Source: an uncultured Mollicutes bacterium
Lineage (GTDB): Bacteria > Bacillota_I > Bacilli_A > RFN20 > CAG-826
Assembly: GCA_900545015.1 (NCBI GenBank)
Contig: UQXJ01000005.1
Coordinates: 11,301 to 75,300, forward strand
Direction of reading: 5' to 3'
DNA: 64,000 nucleotides
This document shows, in pieces, positions 18,208 to 26,478 of the stretch. Both the position numbers and the translations under genes were made by a program. The notes under the pieces are model-generated. The model worked only from the letters and a program-made list of their open reading frames with translations. It was not told the origin of the DNA and made no database searches. Each line of letters opens with the position of its first letter. Within the stretch, counting starts at the first letter, position 1.

Positions 18208-19641
18208 ATGAAGAATAAAGAAGAAATGATTAAAACAGCTCACGAAGGAAAAGTCGTTGCTGCTGTTGGACCTATTATTGATGTTAGATTCGATGATGGA
18301 AAGTTACCTACTATTTTAACTGCTTTAACTTGTGAAGTTGGTGATAAAACTTTAGTCCTTGAAGTCGAACAACATATTGGCGATGATACAGCTCGATGTG
18401 TTGCCATGGCTCCTACTGATGGAGTCTACAGAGGATTAAAGGTTATAGATACCAAATCTCCTATTCAAGTACCTGTCGGAAATGCCACTCTTGGCAGAAT
18501 GTTTAACGTCCTCGGAAAACCAATTGATGAAAGAGAAGATAATGAAGAAATAGAAAAAGCTCCTAAAAGTTCAATTCATAGAAACGCTCCAAGTTTTGAA
18601 GAACAAGAACCACATACACAAATTCTTGAAACAGGAATTAAAGTTATTGATTTACTTTGCCCTTATGTTAAAGGTGGTAAAGTAGGATTATTTGGTGGTG
18701 CTGGTGTTGGCAAAACTGTCTTAATTCAAGAATTAATCAATAACATTGCTACTGAGCAACATGGTATCTCTGTTTTTGCTGGTGTTGGTGAAAGAAGTAG
18801 AGAAGGAAATGATCTTTATAATGAAATGAAAGCTACTGGCGTTTTAAATAAAACATCTCTTGTTTATGGCCAAATGAATGAAGTTCCTGGCGCTAGAATG
18901 AGAGTTGCATTAAGTGCTCTTACAATGGCTGAATATTTTAGAGATACAATGAATCAAGATGTTTTATTCTTCATTGATAATATTTTTAGATTTACACAAG
19001 CAGGTAGTGAAGTTAGTGCTTTAATCGGAAGAATGCCAAGCGCAGTCGGATATCAACCAACCCTTGCTACTGAAATGGGACAACTTCAAGAAAGAATTAC
19101 ATCTACAAAAAATGGTTCAATCACTTCAATTCAAGCTGTTTATGTTCCTGCTGATGACTTAACAGACCCTGCTCCAGCAACTACATTCTCACACCTTGAT
19201 GCTAAAACAGTTCTTGATAGAGGAATTGCTTCCTTAGGAATTTATCCTGCTGTTGATCCACTTGAAAGCAGTTCTAATATTCTTGACCCAAAAATCATTG
19301 GTGAAGAACATTATAATGTCGCTCGTGGTGTTCAACAAATTTTACAAAGATATAAAGAACTTCAAGATATTATTGCTATTTTAGGTATGGAAGAATTATC
19401 TGAAGATGACAAGATTATCGTTAATAGAGCAAGAAGAATTCGTAACTTCTTATCTCAACCATTCCACGTTGCTGAAGCTTATACTCCTTATAAAGGGCAA
19501 TACGTTAAAGTTAAAGATACTATCCGCTCATTTAAAGCTATTTTAAGTGGAGATTTTGATAAATATCCAGAAAGCGCTTTCTTATATTGTGGAACAATCG
19601 AAGATGTTATTAAAAAGAGCAGAGGCTTAAATGGTGAATAA
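18208..19641 (+). CDS. atpD: F-type ATP synthase subunit beta
   Basis: The catalytic subunit has 477 residues. It has the P-loop GGAGVGKT, the GERSREGNDLY segment with the catalytic glutamate, the Walker B stretch DVLFFIDNIFRFTQAGSEVSALIGR, and PSAVGYQPTLATEMG. The first ten residues are a charged extension before the family start. AGAGG lies upstream. Confidence 0.96.
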   Translation: MKNKEEMIKTAHEGKVVAAVGPIIDVRFDDGKLPTILTALTCEVGDKTLVLEVEQHIGDDTARCVAMAPTDGVYRGLKVIDTKSPIQVPVGNATLGRMFNVLGKPIDEREDNEEIEKAPKSSIHRNAPSFEEQEPHTQILETGIKVIDLLCPYVKGGKVGLFGGAGVGKTVLIQELINNIATEQHGISVFAGVGERSREGNDLYNEMKATGVLNKTSLVYGQMNEVPGARMRVALSALTMAEYFRDTMNQDVLFFIDNIFRFTQAGSEVSALIGRMPSAVGYQPTLATEMGQLQERITSTKNGSITSIQAVYVPADDLTDPAPATTFSHLDAKTVLDRGIASLGIYPAVDPLESSSNILDPKIIGEEHYNVARGVQQILQRYKELQDIIAILGMEELSEDDKIIVNRARRIRNFLSQPFHVAEAYTPYKGQYVKVKDTIRSFKAILSGDFDKYPESAFLYCGTIEDVIKKSRGLNGE

Positions 19642-20047
19642 AACATTTAAAATTATATTTTTAAGTACTGATGGCAAGAAATTTGAAGACACTTGTTCTT
19701 CATTATATTTAGATGTGCCTGAATACGGAGTTATTGGAATTACTCCTGATAGAATTTCATATTGTGGAATGATTTATATTGGCTTCGTTTATTATTATAA
19801 GGATAATATCAAAAATTATGTCGCTGTTAGTGGTGGACTTGTTAATTTTAGAGACAATGTTGCAACTATTTTAACTGATACATTTGAAAGAAGTGATGAA
19901 TTAGATGAGGCTAGAATTTTAAAAGCTAAAGAAAGAGCTGAAATGATTTTGAATAAGCATGAAGACATTGATCAAAAGACATATGATGATGCAATGTTTA
20001 GCTTAAAGAAATCACTCAATAGATTAAAACTTCTTGGAAAGAAGTAA
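19631..20047 (+). CDS. atpC: F-type ATP synthase subunit epsilon
   Basis: The 138-residue rotor subunit overlaps atpD by 11 bases. The N-terminal beta-sandwich is followed by a helical hairpin (ARILKAKERAEMIL and DAMFSLKKSLNRLKLL). It links gamma to the c-ring and can regulate ATP hydrolysis. It is the last gene of the operon. Confidence 0.92.
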   Translation: MVNKTFKIIFLSTDGKKFEDTCSSLYLDVPEYGVIGITPDRISYCGMIYIGFVYYYKDNIKNYVAVSGGLVNFRDNVATILTDTFERSDELDEARILKAKERAEMILNKHEDIDQKTYDDAMFSLKKSLNRLKLLGKK

Positions 20048-20094
20048 TTTTTATAAGTTTTATATTGTTTTTTTGATCATTTTCTTAAAAAAAT

Positions 20095-20117
20095 AACAAA
20101 AAAGTTCATTTTTTGTT
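20095..20117 (+). terminator. Weak AT-rich hairpin after the ATP synthase operon
   Basis: AACAAAAAA and TTTTTTGTT form a perfect 9-bp stem with loop GTTCA, 48 bases after atpC. Nearly all pairs are A-T, so termination strength is uncertain. Confidence 0.4.
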
Positions 20118-20184
20118 GTATTCTTTATATGTATATATTAAATAATTTTATTTTTTAAAGTAAAATTATAAACGAGGTACAAAG

Positions 20185-21384
20185 ATGAAAAACTTTATTT
20201 TTATATCACCACATTTCCCTTCAAATTATTGGCGCTTCTGCTTGGCGCTTAAAAATAGGGGATTTAATGTCTTAGGAATAGGTGATGCTCCATATAATGA
20301 ATTATCAGATGAATGTAAGTTTGCATTAACTGAATATTATTGTTGCTATAATATGGACAATTATGAAAACGAGAAAAAAGCAGTAGCATACTTTAAAAAT
20401 AAATATGGTGAAATTGATTTCTTAGAATCAAATAATGAATATTGGCTTGAAAAAGATGCTCAATTAAGAACTGATTTTGATATTAAAAATGGTCCAAGAG
20501 TCGATGAAATTGAAAGATACAAACTTAAATCACTACAAAAGAAATATTATGAAAAAGCTAGACTAAAATGTGCTCGATACATTTTAGTTAAAGACAAAAA
20601 TGAAGTACTTGATTTTATTAAAAATGTTGGTTATCCAGTATTCTGTAAACCTGATAATGGAGTCGGAGCTCAAGATACCCATAAAATTAGAAACGAAAAA
20701 GATTTAGATGCTTTCTTCTTTAATAAAGATGAATCAAAAACATATATCATGGAAGAATTTGTTAATGGTCAAATTATTTCATTTGATGGAATCACTGATT
20801 CAAATAGCAATGTTTTATTCTATACATCAAATGTTTTTATTAATGATAATTCTGAGATTGTTCAAAACAATTTAGATGATATGTATTATTGCGTTCCTTC
20901 TAAATATCTTGATCCAAAATTTGTTGAAGATGGCAAAAACGCAATTAAAGCTTTTGAAGTTAAGAATAGATTCTTCCATCTTGAATGGTTTAAATTAAAA
21001 GAAGACCATCCATATTTAGGTAAAAAGGGAACAATTATACCGTTAGAAGCTAATATGAGACCTGCAGGTGCATTTACTCCTGACTTAATTAACTTTGCTA
21101 ATTCTGTTAATTGCTATGAAATATTTGCTGATTCAATTGCATTTAATGAAAATAGAGAATTTATGGATTTTGATAAATTCTATGCATGTGCAACTAGTAG
21201 AAGAAATGCACTTCATTATAAAAATAGTTTAGAAAATATTTTAGCTAAATATCCTAATAATATTTGTTGCTATGGTGACTATCCAAAAGCCTTAAGAGAC
21301 GATATGGGTGACACATACGTATTTGCAAAATTTAAAACATTAGAAGAAATGTTTGATTTTGATAAATTTGTTAGAGAAAAATAA
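20185..21384 (+). CDS. ATP-grasp superfamily ligase, substrate unknown
   Basis: The 399-residue protein has an N-terminal Rossmann-like domain (about 1-100) and an ATP-grasp fold: VFCKPDNGVGAQDTHKI near 150-170, YIMEEFVNGQIISFDG near 190-205 and IPLEANMRPAG near 285-295. Enzymes of this type activate a carboxylate as acyl phosphate and join it to an amine or thiol. GAGG precedes the ATG. It is a single gene between the ATP synthase operon and HU, so context gives no substrate. Confidence 0.8.
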   Translation: MKNFIFISPHFPSNYWRFCLALKNRGFNVLGIGDAPYNELSDECKFALTEYYCCYNMDNYENEKKAVAYFKNKYGEIDFLESNNEYWLEKDAQLRTDFDIKNGPRVDEIERYKLKSLQKKYYEKARLKCARYILVKDKNEVLDFIKNVGYPVFCKPDNGVGAQDTHKIRNEKDLDAFFFNKDESKTYIMEEFVNGQIISFDGITDSNSNVLFYTSNVFINDNSEIVQNNLDDMYYCVPSKYLDPKFVEDGKNAIKAFEVKNRFFHLEWFKLKEDHPYLGKKGTIIPLEANMRPAGAFTPDLINFANSVNCYEIFADSIAFNENREFMDFDKFYACATSRRNALHYKNSLENILAKYPNNICCYGDYPKALRDDMGDTYVFAKFKTLEEMFDFDKFVREK

Positions 21385-21435
21385 TTATTTTGTATTTTTA
21401 AAAATCATATATACTTATTTTAAGGAGAAAAAAAT

Positions 21436-21711
21436 ATGAAAAAAAATGAAATCATTAGAAAAATAGCTGATGATGCAGAAATTTCTCAAATTGAAGCTGG
21501 TAAAGTCTTTGATGCAATTTTTGCATTGTTTGCTGAAGAACTTGAAAATGGCAATGAAGTTGCTGTCCCTGGATTTGGTACATTTAAATTAGTAGCTTCA
21601 AAAGAAAGAAAAGGAAGAAATCCAAAAACTGGTGAAGAAGTTACTATTAAAGCTAGTAAAAAAGTTTCATTTAAAGTTGCAAAAGGTTTAAAAGAAGTAG
21701 TTAATAAATAG
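21436..21711 (+). CDS. hup: DNA-binding protein HU
   Basis: The 91-residue protein is the standard HU length. It has the helical body and the DNA-binding arm motif GFGTFKLVASKERKGRNPKTGEEV followed by KASKKVSFKVAKGLKE. It bends and compacts DNA as a dimer. AAGGAG lies 8 bases before the ATG. A terminator follows, so it is a single-gene unit. Confidence 0.97.
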   Translation: MKKNEIIRKIADDAEISQIEAGKVFDAIFALFAEELENGNEVAVPGFGTFKLVASKERKGRNPKTGEEVTIKASKKVSFKVAKGLKEVVNK

Positions 21712-21754
21712 TTTTATTATCTATTAAATAAATATATTAAACATATATAAAAAT

Positions 21755-21783
21755 ATGGTTGTTTTTTGTAACGACCATTTTTA
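21755..21783 (+). terminator. Rho-independent terminator of hup
   Basis: ATGGTTGTT (21755-21763) pairs with AACGACCAT (21770-21778), giving nine pairs including one G-U, followed by TTTTTAT. Confidence 0.8.
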
Positions 21784-21812
21784 TAATTAACGGATAAAAA
21801 GGAGGAAAAAGT

Positions 21813-22358
21813 ATGGATAAAGCAGGACAAAAAAGATTATTTGCATCTTTTGAGAGAAGCGATGTTACATTTGACAGATTCAAAGCTGTTATCGAAATTC
21901 CAAAAGGAAGCAAAGCGAAATATGAATTTGATAAAGAAAGCGGATTAATAAAATTAGATAGAATTTTATATACTTCAACTCACTATCCACATAACTATGG
22001 TTTTATACCGTTAACATATTGTGAAGATGGCGACCCACTTGATGTTTTAGTTTTATGTTCAGAACCATTAGTACCATTAACAGTTGTTGATTGTAGACCT
22101 ATTGGTGTTCTTGAAATGCTTGATAGTGGAAAAAAGGACTCAAAAATTATTGCTGTTGCTATAGATGATCCATTTTATAACGAATATACAGATTCAACAG
22201 ATCTTCCTAGACATATAGGCGAAGAAATTAAACACTTTTTTGATGTTTATAAAAATCTTGAAGGCAAAACAGTTGTAACAGGTGATGTTGAAAATAGTGT
22301 TGCTGCAAAAAAAGTAGTTCAACATTGTATAGATTTATATAAAATGGGCAAATTCTAG
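21813..22358 (+). CDS. ppa: Inorganic pyrophosphatase, family I
   Basis: The 181-residue soluble enzyme hydrolyses pyrophosphate to phosphate. Family motifs are visible: IEIPKGSKAKYEFDKESG, YPHNYGFIPLTYCEDGDPLDVLVL (metal-binding acidic signature) and KIIAVAIDDPFY. It has an AGGAGG ribosome binding site. The flavin reductase gene starts on the next base. Confidence 0.96.
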   Translation: MDKAGQKRLFASFERSDVTFDRFKAVIEIPKGSKAKYEFDKESGLIKLDRILYTSTHYPHNYGFIPLTYCEDGDPLDVLVLCSEPLVPLTVVDCRPIGVLEMLDSGKKDSKIIAVAIDDPFYNEYTDSTDLPRHIGEEIKHFFDVYKNLEGKTVVTGDVENSVAAKKVVQHCIDLYKMGKF

Positions 22359-22976
22359 ATGAAAGCATTAATCATCAATGGTTCTCCTAGACTAGGAGGA
22401 AATACTTCAATTGCAGTAAATGAAGTTGAAAAAACTTTAAATAAAAACGGAATTGAAACTGAAGTTATTCAAATCGGGAATAAGGATATTACTGGTTGTA
22501 AAGCATGCGAATATTGTCACTTACATGGCGAATGTATTAAAAAAGACATCATTAATGAAATAGCAAAGAAATTTGAAGTAGCTGATGCACTTGTGATTGC
22601 AACTCCAGTATATTATGCGTCTGCAAATGGTACACTTATTTCTTTACTTGACAGACTATTTTATTCAACTTCATTTGATAAGACAATGAAGGTTGGTGCA
22701 AGTATTGCTGTCGCAAGACGTGGTGGATGCTCTTCAACCTTTGATGAATTAAATAAATATTTCACAATATCTGGAATGCCTATTGCTTCTAGTCAATATT
22801 GGAATATCGTACATGGTAGAAAAGTAGGAGAAGCTGAGAAATATCTTGAAGGACTTCAAACCATGAGAACACTCGGTGAGAACATTTCTTTTCTTATAAA
22901 AGCTATACAATTAGGTAAAGAAAAATATGGCTTACCTAATAAAGAAAAACATGTTTATACAAATTTTATAGATTAA
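22359..22976 (+). CDS. Flavodoxin-like NAD(P)H-dependent FMN oxidoreductase
   Basis: The 205-residue protein begins with the FMN phosphate-binding pattern of the NADPH-dependent FMN reductase family (ALIINGSPRLGGNTSIAV). It has a CKACEYCHLHGEC cysteine cluster near residues 46-58 and ATPVYYASANG near 85-95. Such iron-sulfur-flavoprotein-like reductases transfer electrons to flavins or small acceptors. It starts directly after ppa, so the two are co-transcribed. Confidence 0.85.
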   Translation: MKALIINGSPRLGGNTSIAVNEVEKTLNKNGIETEVIQIGNKDITGCKACEYCHLHGECIKKDIINEIAKKFEVADALVIATPVYYASANGTLISLLDRLFYSTSFDKTMKVGASIAVARRGGCSSTFDELNKYFTISGMPIASSQYWNIVHGRKVGEAEKYLEGLQTMRTLGENISFLIKAIQLGKEKYGLPNKEKHVYTNFID

Positions 22977-23007
22977 AAAAAGTCGTCACATTAATGACGA
23001 TTTTTTT
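22975..23007. terminator. Bidirectional terminator between convergent genes
   Basis: TCGTCA (22983-22988) pairs with TGACGA (22995-23000), flanked by an A run on the left and T7 on the right. It can serve the flavin reductase gene (+) and the kinase gene (-). Confidence 0.85.
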
Positions 23008-23044
23008 AATCTAAGAGCAGATTTGCAAGGTTTTTATATAAAAA

Positions 23045-23875
23045 TTAAATTTTATCATGTTCGATTCTTGATAATTTATCATCTTTAATAAGAGTATAAA
23101 TTTTATCCCCTCTTACTTTTTCAAAATAAGCAGCCCGATAATAAAAAAGGATATCTAGAATTTTTATGAATAATTGTACTTTCTTCTTTTTTGCAATTGT
23201 TAATCTACAACCATAATATTTTTGAATAACAAAATTTGCGCTTTCTTCATCCAAATTGTTTTCACTAATCAAACTTGCTAAATCGAAATAAGGATAATTC
23301 ATTGAAGCGTATTCCCAGTCAATTAGGACAACACCATTATGTTTAAAAAGCATATTTCCCTTAACGAGATCGTTATGACAAAGGACAAGATCTTCCTTTA
23401 AACTTACTTTTTTGTATTCTTCTAAAATATTATTTTCATATTCTTTGTCTATAAATTGAGATTCATTAAGAACTGATTTATAAACATTTAATTTATCTAG
23501 TAATTGGTAATCCTTATTAACATTTAAAGATGAATTATGTAATTTCTTTAAAGTTTTAACAACATAATTTAATTGTGCAAGAGTAGGCTTATTAATATAA
23601 GGATGGGCATTATGAACAAATTTAGATATTTTAACGCCAGTTTCTTCATCAAAATTAATAACTTTTTCAGAGATTAAAAGTGGTTCGATTGAATTATAAA
23701 TTTTATTTTCTAGTTTTCTATCTATTGTTGGATCAGCATTTTCTTTAGGAAGCCTTAAAACATAGGCACAGTTAATAAGATAATTTTCATTACTGAAGCC
23801 TTCTGTAAGTTCAGAAATCGTCCTACATTCTTTTCCTGTCGTAGAAACGAATATGTTTTTCGCTTTTTGTTTCAC
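23045..23875 (-). CDS. Choline/ethanolamine-kinase-like phosphotransferase (LicA type)
   Basis: The 276-residue enzyme has the aminoglycoside-phosphotransferase/choline-kinase fold: the catalytic loop LCHNDLVKGNMLF near 165-178 and the metal-binding motif VLIDWEYASMNYPYFDLASL near 183-203. LicA-type kinases phosphorylate choline for decoration of surface polymers; thiamine or a sugar remain possible substrates. The start is GTG at 23873-23875, with a TATAAT box (minus strand) ending 6 bases upstream, so the mRNA is probably leaderless. It is transcribed divergently from trmL. Confidence 0.8.
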   Translation of the reverse strand: MKQKAKNIFVSTTGKECRTISELTEGFSNENYLINCAYVLRLPKENADPTIDRKLENKIYNSIEPLLISEKVINFDEETGVKISKFVHNAHPYINKPTLAQLNYVVKTLKKLHNSSLNVNKDYQLLDKLNVYKSVLNESQFIDKEYENNILEEYKKVSLKEDLVLCHNDLVKGNMLFKHNGVVLIDWEYASMNYPYFDLASLISENNLDEESANFVIQKYYGCRLTIAKKKKVQLFIKILDILFYYRAAYFEKVRGDKIYTLIKDDKLSRIEHDKI

Positions 23876-23921
23876 GTAATTATTATAAAAGTTAAAAAAG
23901 TTTTATGCTATTATAATTCAT
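23876..23921. promoter_or_regulatory. Face-to-face promoters between the kinase gene and trmL
   Basis: The 46-bp divergent region holds a minus-strand TATAAT (23882-23887, 6 bases from the GTG) and a plus-strand extended -10, TGCTATTAT (23906-23914, 7 bases from the trmL ATG). Neither gene has a ribosome binding site, and the -35 region of each promoter overlaps the other promoter. Confidence 0.6.
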
Positions 23922-24449
23922 ATGATTGGAATTATTTTATATAGACCTGAAAAACCAGCTAACGTTGGAAATATTATGAGAACATGTATGGCTACTGATG
24001 TAAAACTATACATAATTGGACCTTTAACTTTTGAACTTAATGATAAAAGTTTAAAAAGAGCAGGAATGGATTACATCAAAGAATCTGATTTTAAAATTTT
24101 TAAAGACTTAGATGAAGCGATGAATTATTTTAAGGATGAAACTATTTATTACGTGACAAGATATTCAAAAAATGTTTATTCATCTTTTGATTATTCGGAT
24201 ATCGTTCATGATATTTATTTTATGTTTGGAAGAGAATCAACAGGAATACCTCATGATTTATTAAGAGCAAACATCGATAAAACGATACGAATACCAATGG
24301 TACCTAGTGCAAGAAGTTTGAATCTTTCTAATAGTGTTGCAATCGTTCTTTTTGAAGCACTTAGGCAACAAAAATTCTTTAACTTATCAACTCAAGAATT
24401 AATCAAAGGAGAAGATTTCTTAATTAACGAAGAAACTAAAAGCGAATAG
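23922..24449 (+). CDS. trmL: tRNA (cytidine/uridine-34-2'-O)-methyltransferase TrmL
   Basis: The 175-residue SpoU-family enzyme is close to the usual TrmL length. Motifs: RPEKPANVGNIMRTC (motif 1), YFMFGRESTGIP (SAM-binding knot) and IPMVPSARSLNLSNSVAIVLFE (motif 3). It 2'-O-methylates the wobble nucleotide of certain tRNA-Leu species. The start has no ribosome binding site. The 3' end overlaps the convergent rqcH gene by 14 bases. Confidence 0.92.
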   Translation: MIGIILYRPEKPANVGNIMRTCMATDVKLYIIGPLTFELNDKSLKRAGMDYIKESDFKIFKDLDEAMNYFKDETIYYVTRYSKNVYSSFDYSDIVHDIYFMFGRESTGIPHDLLRANIDKTIRIPMVPSARSLNLSNSVAIVLFEALRQQKFFNLSTQELIKGEDFLINEETKSE

Positions 24450-25815
24450 CTTTATCTAGATAAGACTTAAAGTCGTATTTATATTCTTTAATATAGTAAG
24501 ATTCGTATTTATTGAGTTTAACGAGTCCAGACTCGTTCCCTTTTCTAATGTCTTTTACGCTAGCAAAAACAACTTCGCCGTCTTTTTTCTTAGCTAAATA
24601 GATACAAAATTCTAGAGCAAATTCGAGTAATTTATCATCAATATTGTTATTAAAAATAATAACGTGATTACCGTGTGCGTTTTTAATATGCAAAAAATAA
24701 TCTTCCTTTTTAGCGAGCTTAAAACTTAAATAATCGTTTTGAATTGAGTTCTTTCCAAAGCCGATTTTTGTGCCGTTAAACAAAATATAATAGGGTTTTG
24801 CAGCGTTTTTAAGATTTTTAGGCTTAATTTTTGGATTATTTTTTAGATATTTTTTGTTAATAAATTCTTCGATTAATTCTTTATAATCATCTTCCTTATA
24901 ATATTCTAAAGAAGCAATTATAGAATTTAAGTAATCAATTTCATCTTCGGTTTTCAAAATGTAATCTTTTGTGGATTCAATAGTTGCCTTAGCTTTTTTA
25001 TATAATTTGTAAAATCTTTCTAAATTCTCACTAGGAGAGAAACTTTCGTTTAGATTTATCTTTTCACCTTCATAAATAAAGAAACTATCTCCACGTTTTA
25101 CTTCACTTAAATTAATTAAAAGTGCATCTGCGTAGTCTTTATATTTAAGTTTTTCTTCTGCTTCGCGTTGGTCTTCTTTGATTTTTTCTATTTTTTTTAA
25201 CAAAGATTTTAATTTTCTTTTCGCGATTAGAGCTACTGGTTTATATTTATTTACTAAAAATTGATTTTCAAGATTATTATAATAATTTTCTTCATTAATT
25301 ATGTCTTTTTCTTTAACGTCCTTTTCAATAGAAATAGATTTAGGAGGAATATAAATCATATTTTTAATAATTGGATGATGTGTATCAAGACCTTTATATC
25401 TAAAAGCTTCATCGATTTTATCATCAACTAATAAAATTAAATTTGCATTACTCTTAAAAATTTCAAATATTAAGGAATAATGAATTTTATCATATGTGTC
25501 AGTTGTTTTTAAAAAGTCTAATTTAAGAATATTATCATCATTTATTGAACTTGCCCCTAAAAATAAAGAATTAAGAAGTTTAATCTTTAATCTATTAAAA
25601 AAAGATGATGAGTCATTAAAAAAATATTTATTTTTAGTTAATCTAACAAAAGGATTTTTAACATTTAGTGATATTAAGATTTCTTTTGTTTGAGAACGTG
25701 AAAAACAAAACAAATAATCATACTCTGAAAGACATTGAATCTTATTTAGATACGTTCCTTTGTTTGATTTATTTATTTCAATAATAGTTTGTTCAAGTTT
25801 TTCTTTTAAATTCAT
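24436..25815 (-). CDS. rqcH: RqcH/NFACT-family ribosome quality-control protein
   Basis: The 459-residue protein has an NFACT-N-like domain, a central helical coiled-coil region (about 195-310) and a C-terminal NFACT-R domain with FNGTKIGFGKNSIQND and YFLHIKNAHGNHVII. In Bacillus RqcH binds stalled 50S subunits and adds C-terminal alanine tails. The usual family length is about 560, so this one is short. The frame could open at 25845, but the ATG at 25815 has a TATAAT box (minus strand, 25823-25828) ending 7 bases upstream, so I prefer a leaderless start there. The position of the tRNA-contacting Asp-Arg pair looks altered. Confidence 0.82.
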   Translation of the reverse strand: MNLKEKLEQTIIEINKSNKGTYLNKIQCLSEYDYLFCFSRSQTKEILISLNVKNPFVRLTKNKYFFNDSSSFFNRLKIKLLNSLFLGASSINDDNILKLDFLKTTDTYDKIHYSLIFEIFKSNANLILLVDDKIDEAFRYKGLDTHHPIIKNMIYIPPKSISIEKDVKEKDIINEENYYNNLENQFLVNKYKPVALIAKRKLKSLLKKIEKIKEDQREAEEKLKYKDYADALLINLSEVKRGDSFFIYEGEKINLNESFSPSENLERFYKLYKKAKATIESTKDYILKTEDEIDYLNSIIASLEYYKEDDYKELIEEFINKKYLKNNPKIKPKNLKNAAKPYYILFNGTKIGFGKNSIQNDYLSFKLAKKEDYFLHIKNAHGNHVIIFNNNIDDKLLEFALEFCIYLAKKKDGEVVFASVKDIRKGNESGLVKLNKYESYYIKEYKYDFKSYLDKAIRF

Positions 25816-25869
25816 AAGAAATATTATATTAGATTTGAATATCAAAATGAATTTAATTATAATCTTTCT
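25816..25869. promoter_or_regulatory. Divergent promoters for rqcH (-) and gmk (+)
   Basis: For gmk, TTGAAT (25835-25840), a 17-bp spacer and TATAAT (25858-25863) end 6 bases before the ATG. For rqcH, minus-strand TATAAT (25823-25828) ends 7 bases before the ATG at 25815. Neither start has a ribosome binding site. Confidence 0.65.
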
Positions 25870-26433
25870 ATGGCAGGGGCATTGATTATTTTAAGTGGTC
25901 CTAGCGGTGTTGGAAAAGGCACAGTTAGACAAGTTTTAATGCAAGATCCAAGTTTGAATCTTGTATATTCTATTTCCATGACTACAAGAAAACCTAGAAG
26001 TCATGAAATAGATGGTGAGGATTATTTTTTCGTAAGCAAAGAAGAATTCTTAAAACATATAGAAAATGGTGATTTATTAGAATATGCACAATTTGTTGGT
26101 AATTATTATGGAACACCACTTGATTATGTTAATAAATTAAGAAGTGAAAATAAAAATGTATTATTAGAAATTGAAACTAATGGTGCATTAAAAGTTATGG
26201 AAAAATTAAAAGATGACCCTAAACTTATAACGATATTCTTATTACCACCATCATTTGAGGAACTTGAAAATAGAATTCGTGGTAGAAAAACTGAATCTGA
26301 ATTAGTCATTGAAGAAAGACTTACAAAAGCAAGAAAAGAAGTTTTGCTTCAAGACAAGTATAAATATAGAGTAATTAACGTTACACCTGAGCAAGCTGCT
26401 CATGATATAGGTGAAATAATAAAAAAATATTAA
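25870..26433 (+). CDS. gmk: Guanylate kinase
   Basis: The 187-residue enzyme phosphorylates GMP to GDP. It has the P-loop LSGPSGVGKGT, the GMP-binding SMTTRKPRSHEIDGEDYFFVS, and the family arginine helix ENRIRGRKTES. The near-consensus promoter places the transcript start at the ATG, and no Shine-Dalgarno is present. A terminator follows. Confidence 0.96.
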   Translation: MAGALIILSGPSGVGKGTVRQVLMQDPSLNLVYSISMTTRKPRSHEIDGEDYFFVSKEEFLKHIENGDLLEYAQFVGNYYGTPLDYVNKLRSENKNVLLEIETNGALKVMEKLKDDPKLITIFLLPPSFEELENRIRGRKTESELVIEERLTKARKEVLLQDKYKYRVINVTPEQAAHDIGEIIKKY

Positions 26434-26434
26434 T

Positions 26435-26465
26435 AAAAGCATACCTATCAAGGTTGCTTTTTTTT
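26435..26465 (+). terminator. Terminator of gmk
   Basis: AAAGCA-T-ACCT pairs with AGGT-TGCTTT (one bulged T), with loop ATCA and a run of T. The T run merges into the -10 box of priA. Confidence 0.75.
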
Positions 26466-26470
26466 ATAAT
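26465..26470 (+). promoter_or_regulatory. -10 box for priA (leaderless candidate)
   Basis: TATAAT directly follows the gmk terminator T run and ends 8 bases before the priA ATG. There is no ribosome binding site. Confidence 0.5.
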
Positions 26471-26478
26471 TATAGAAG

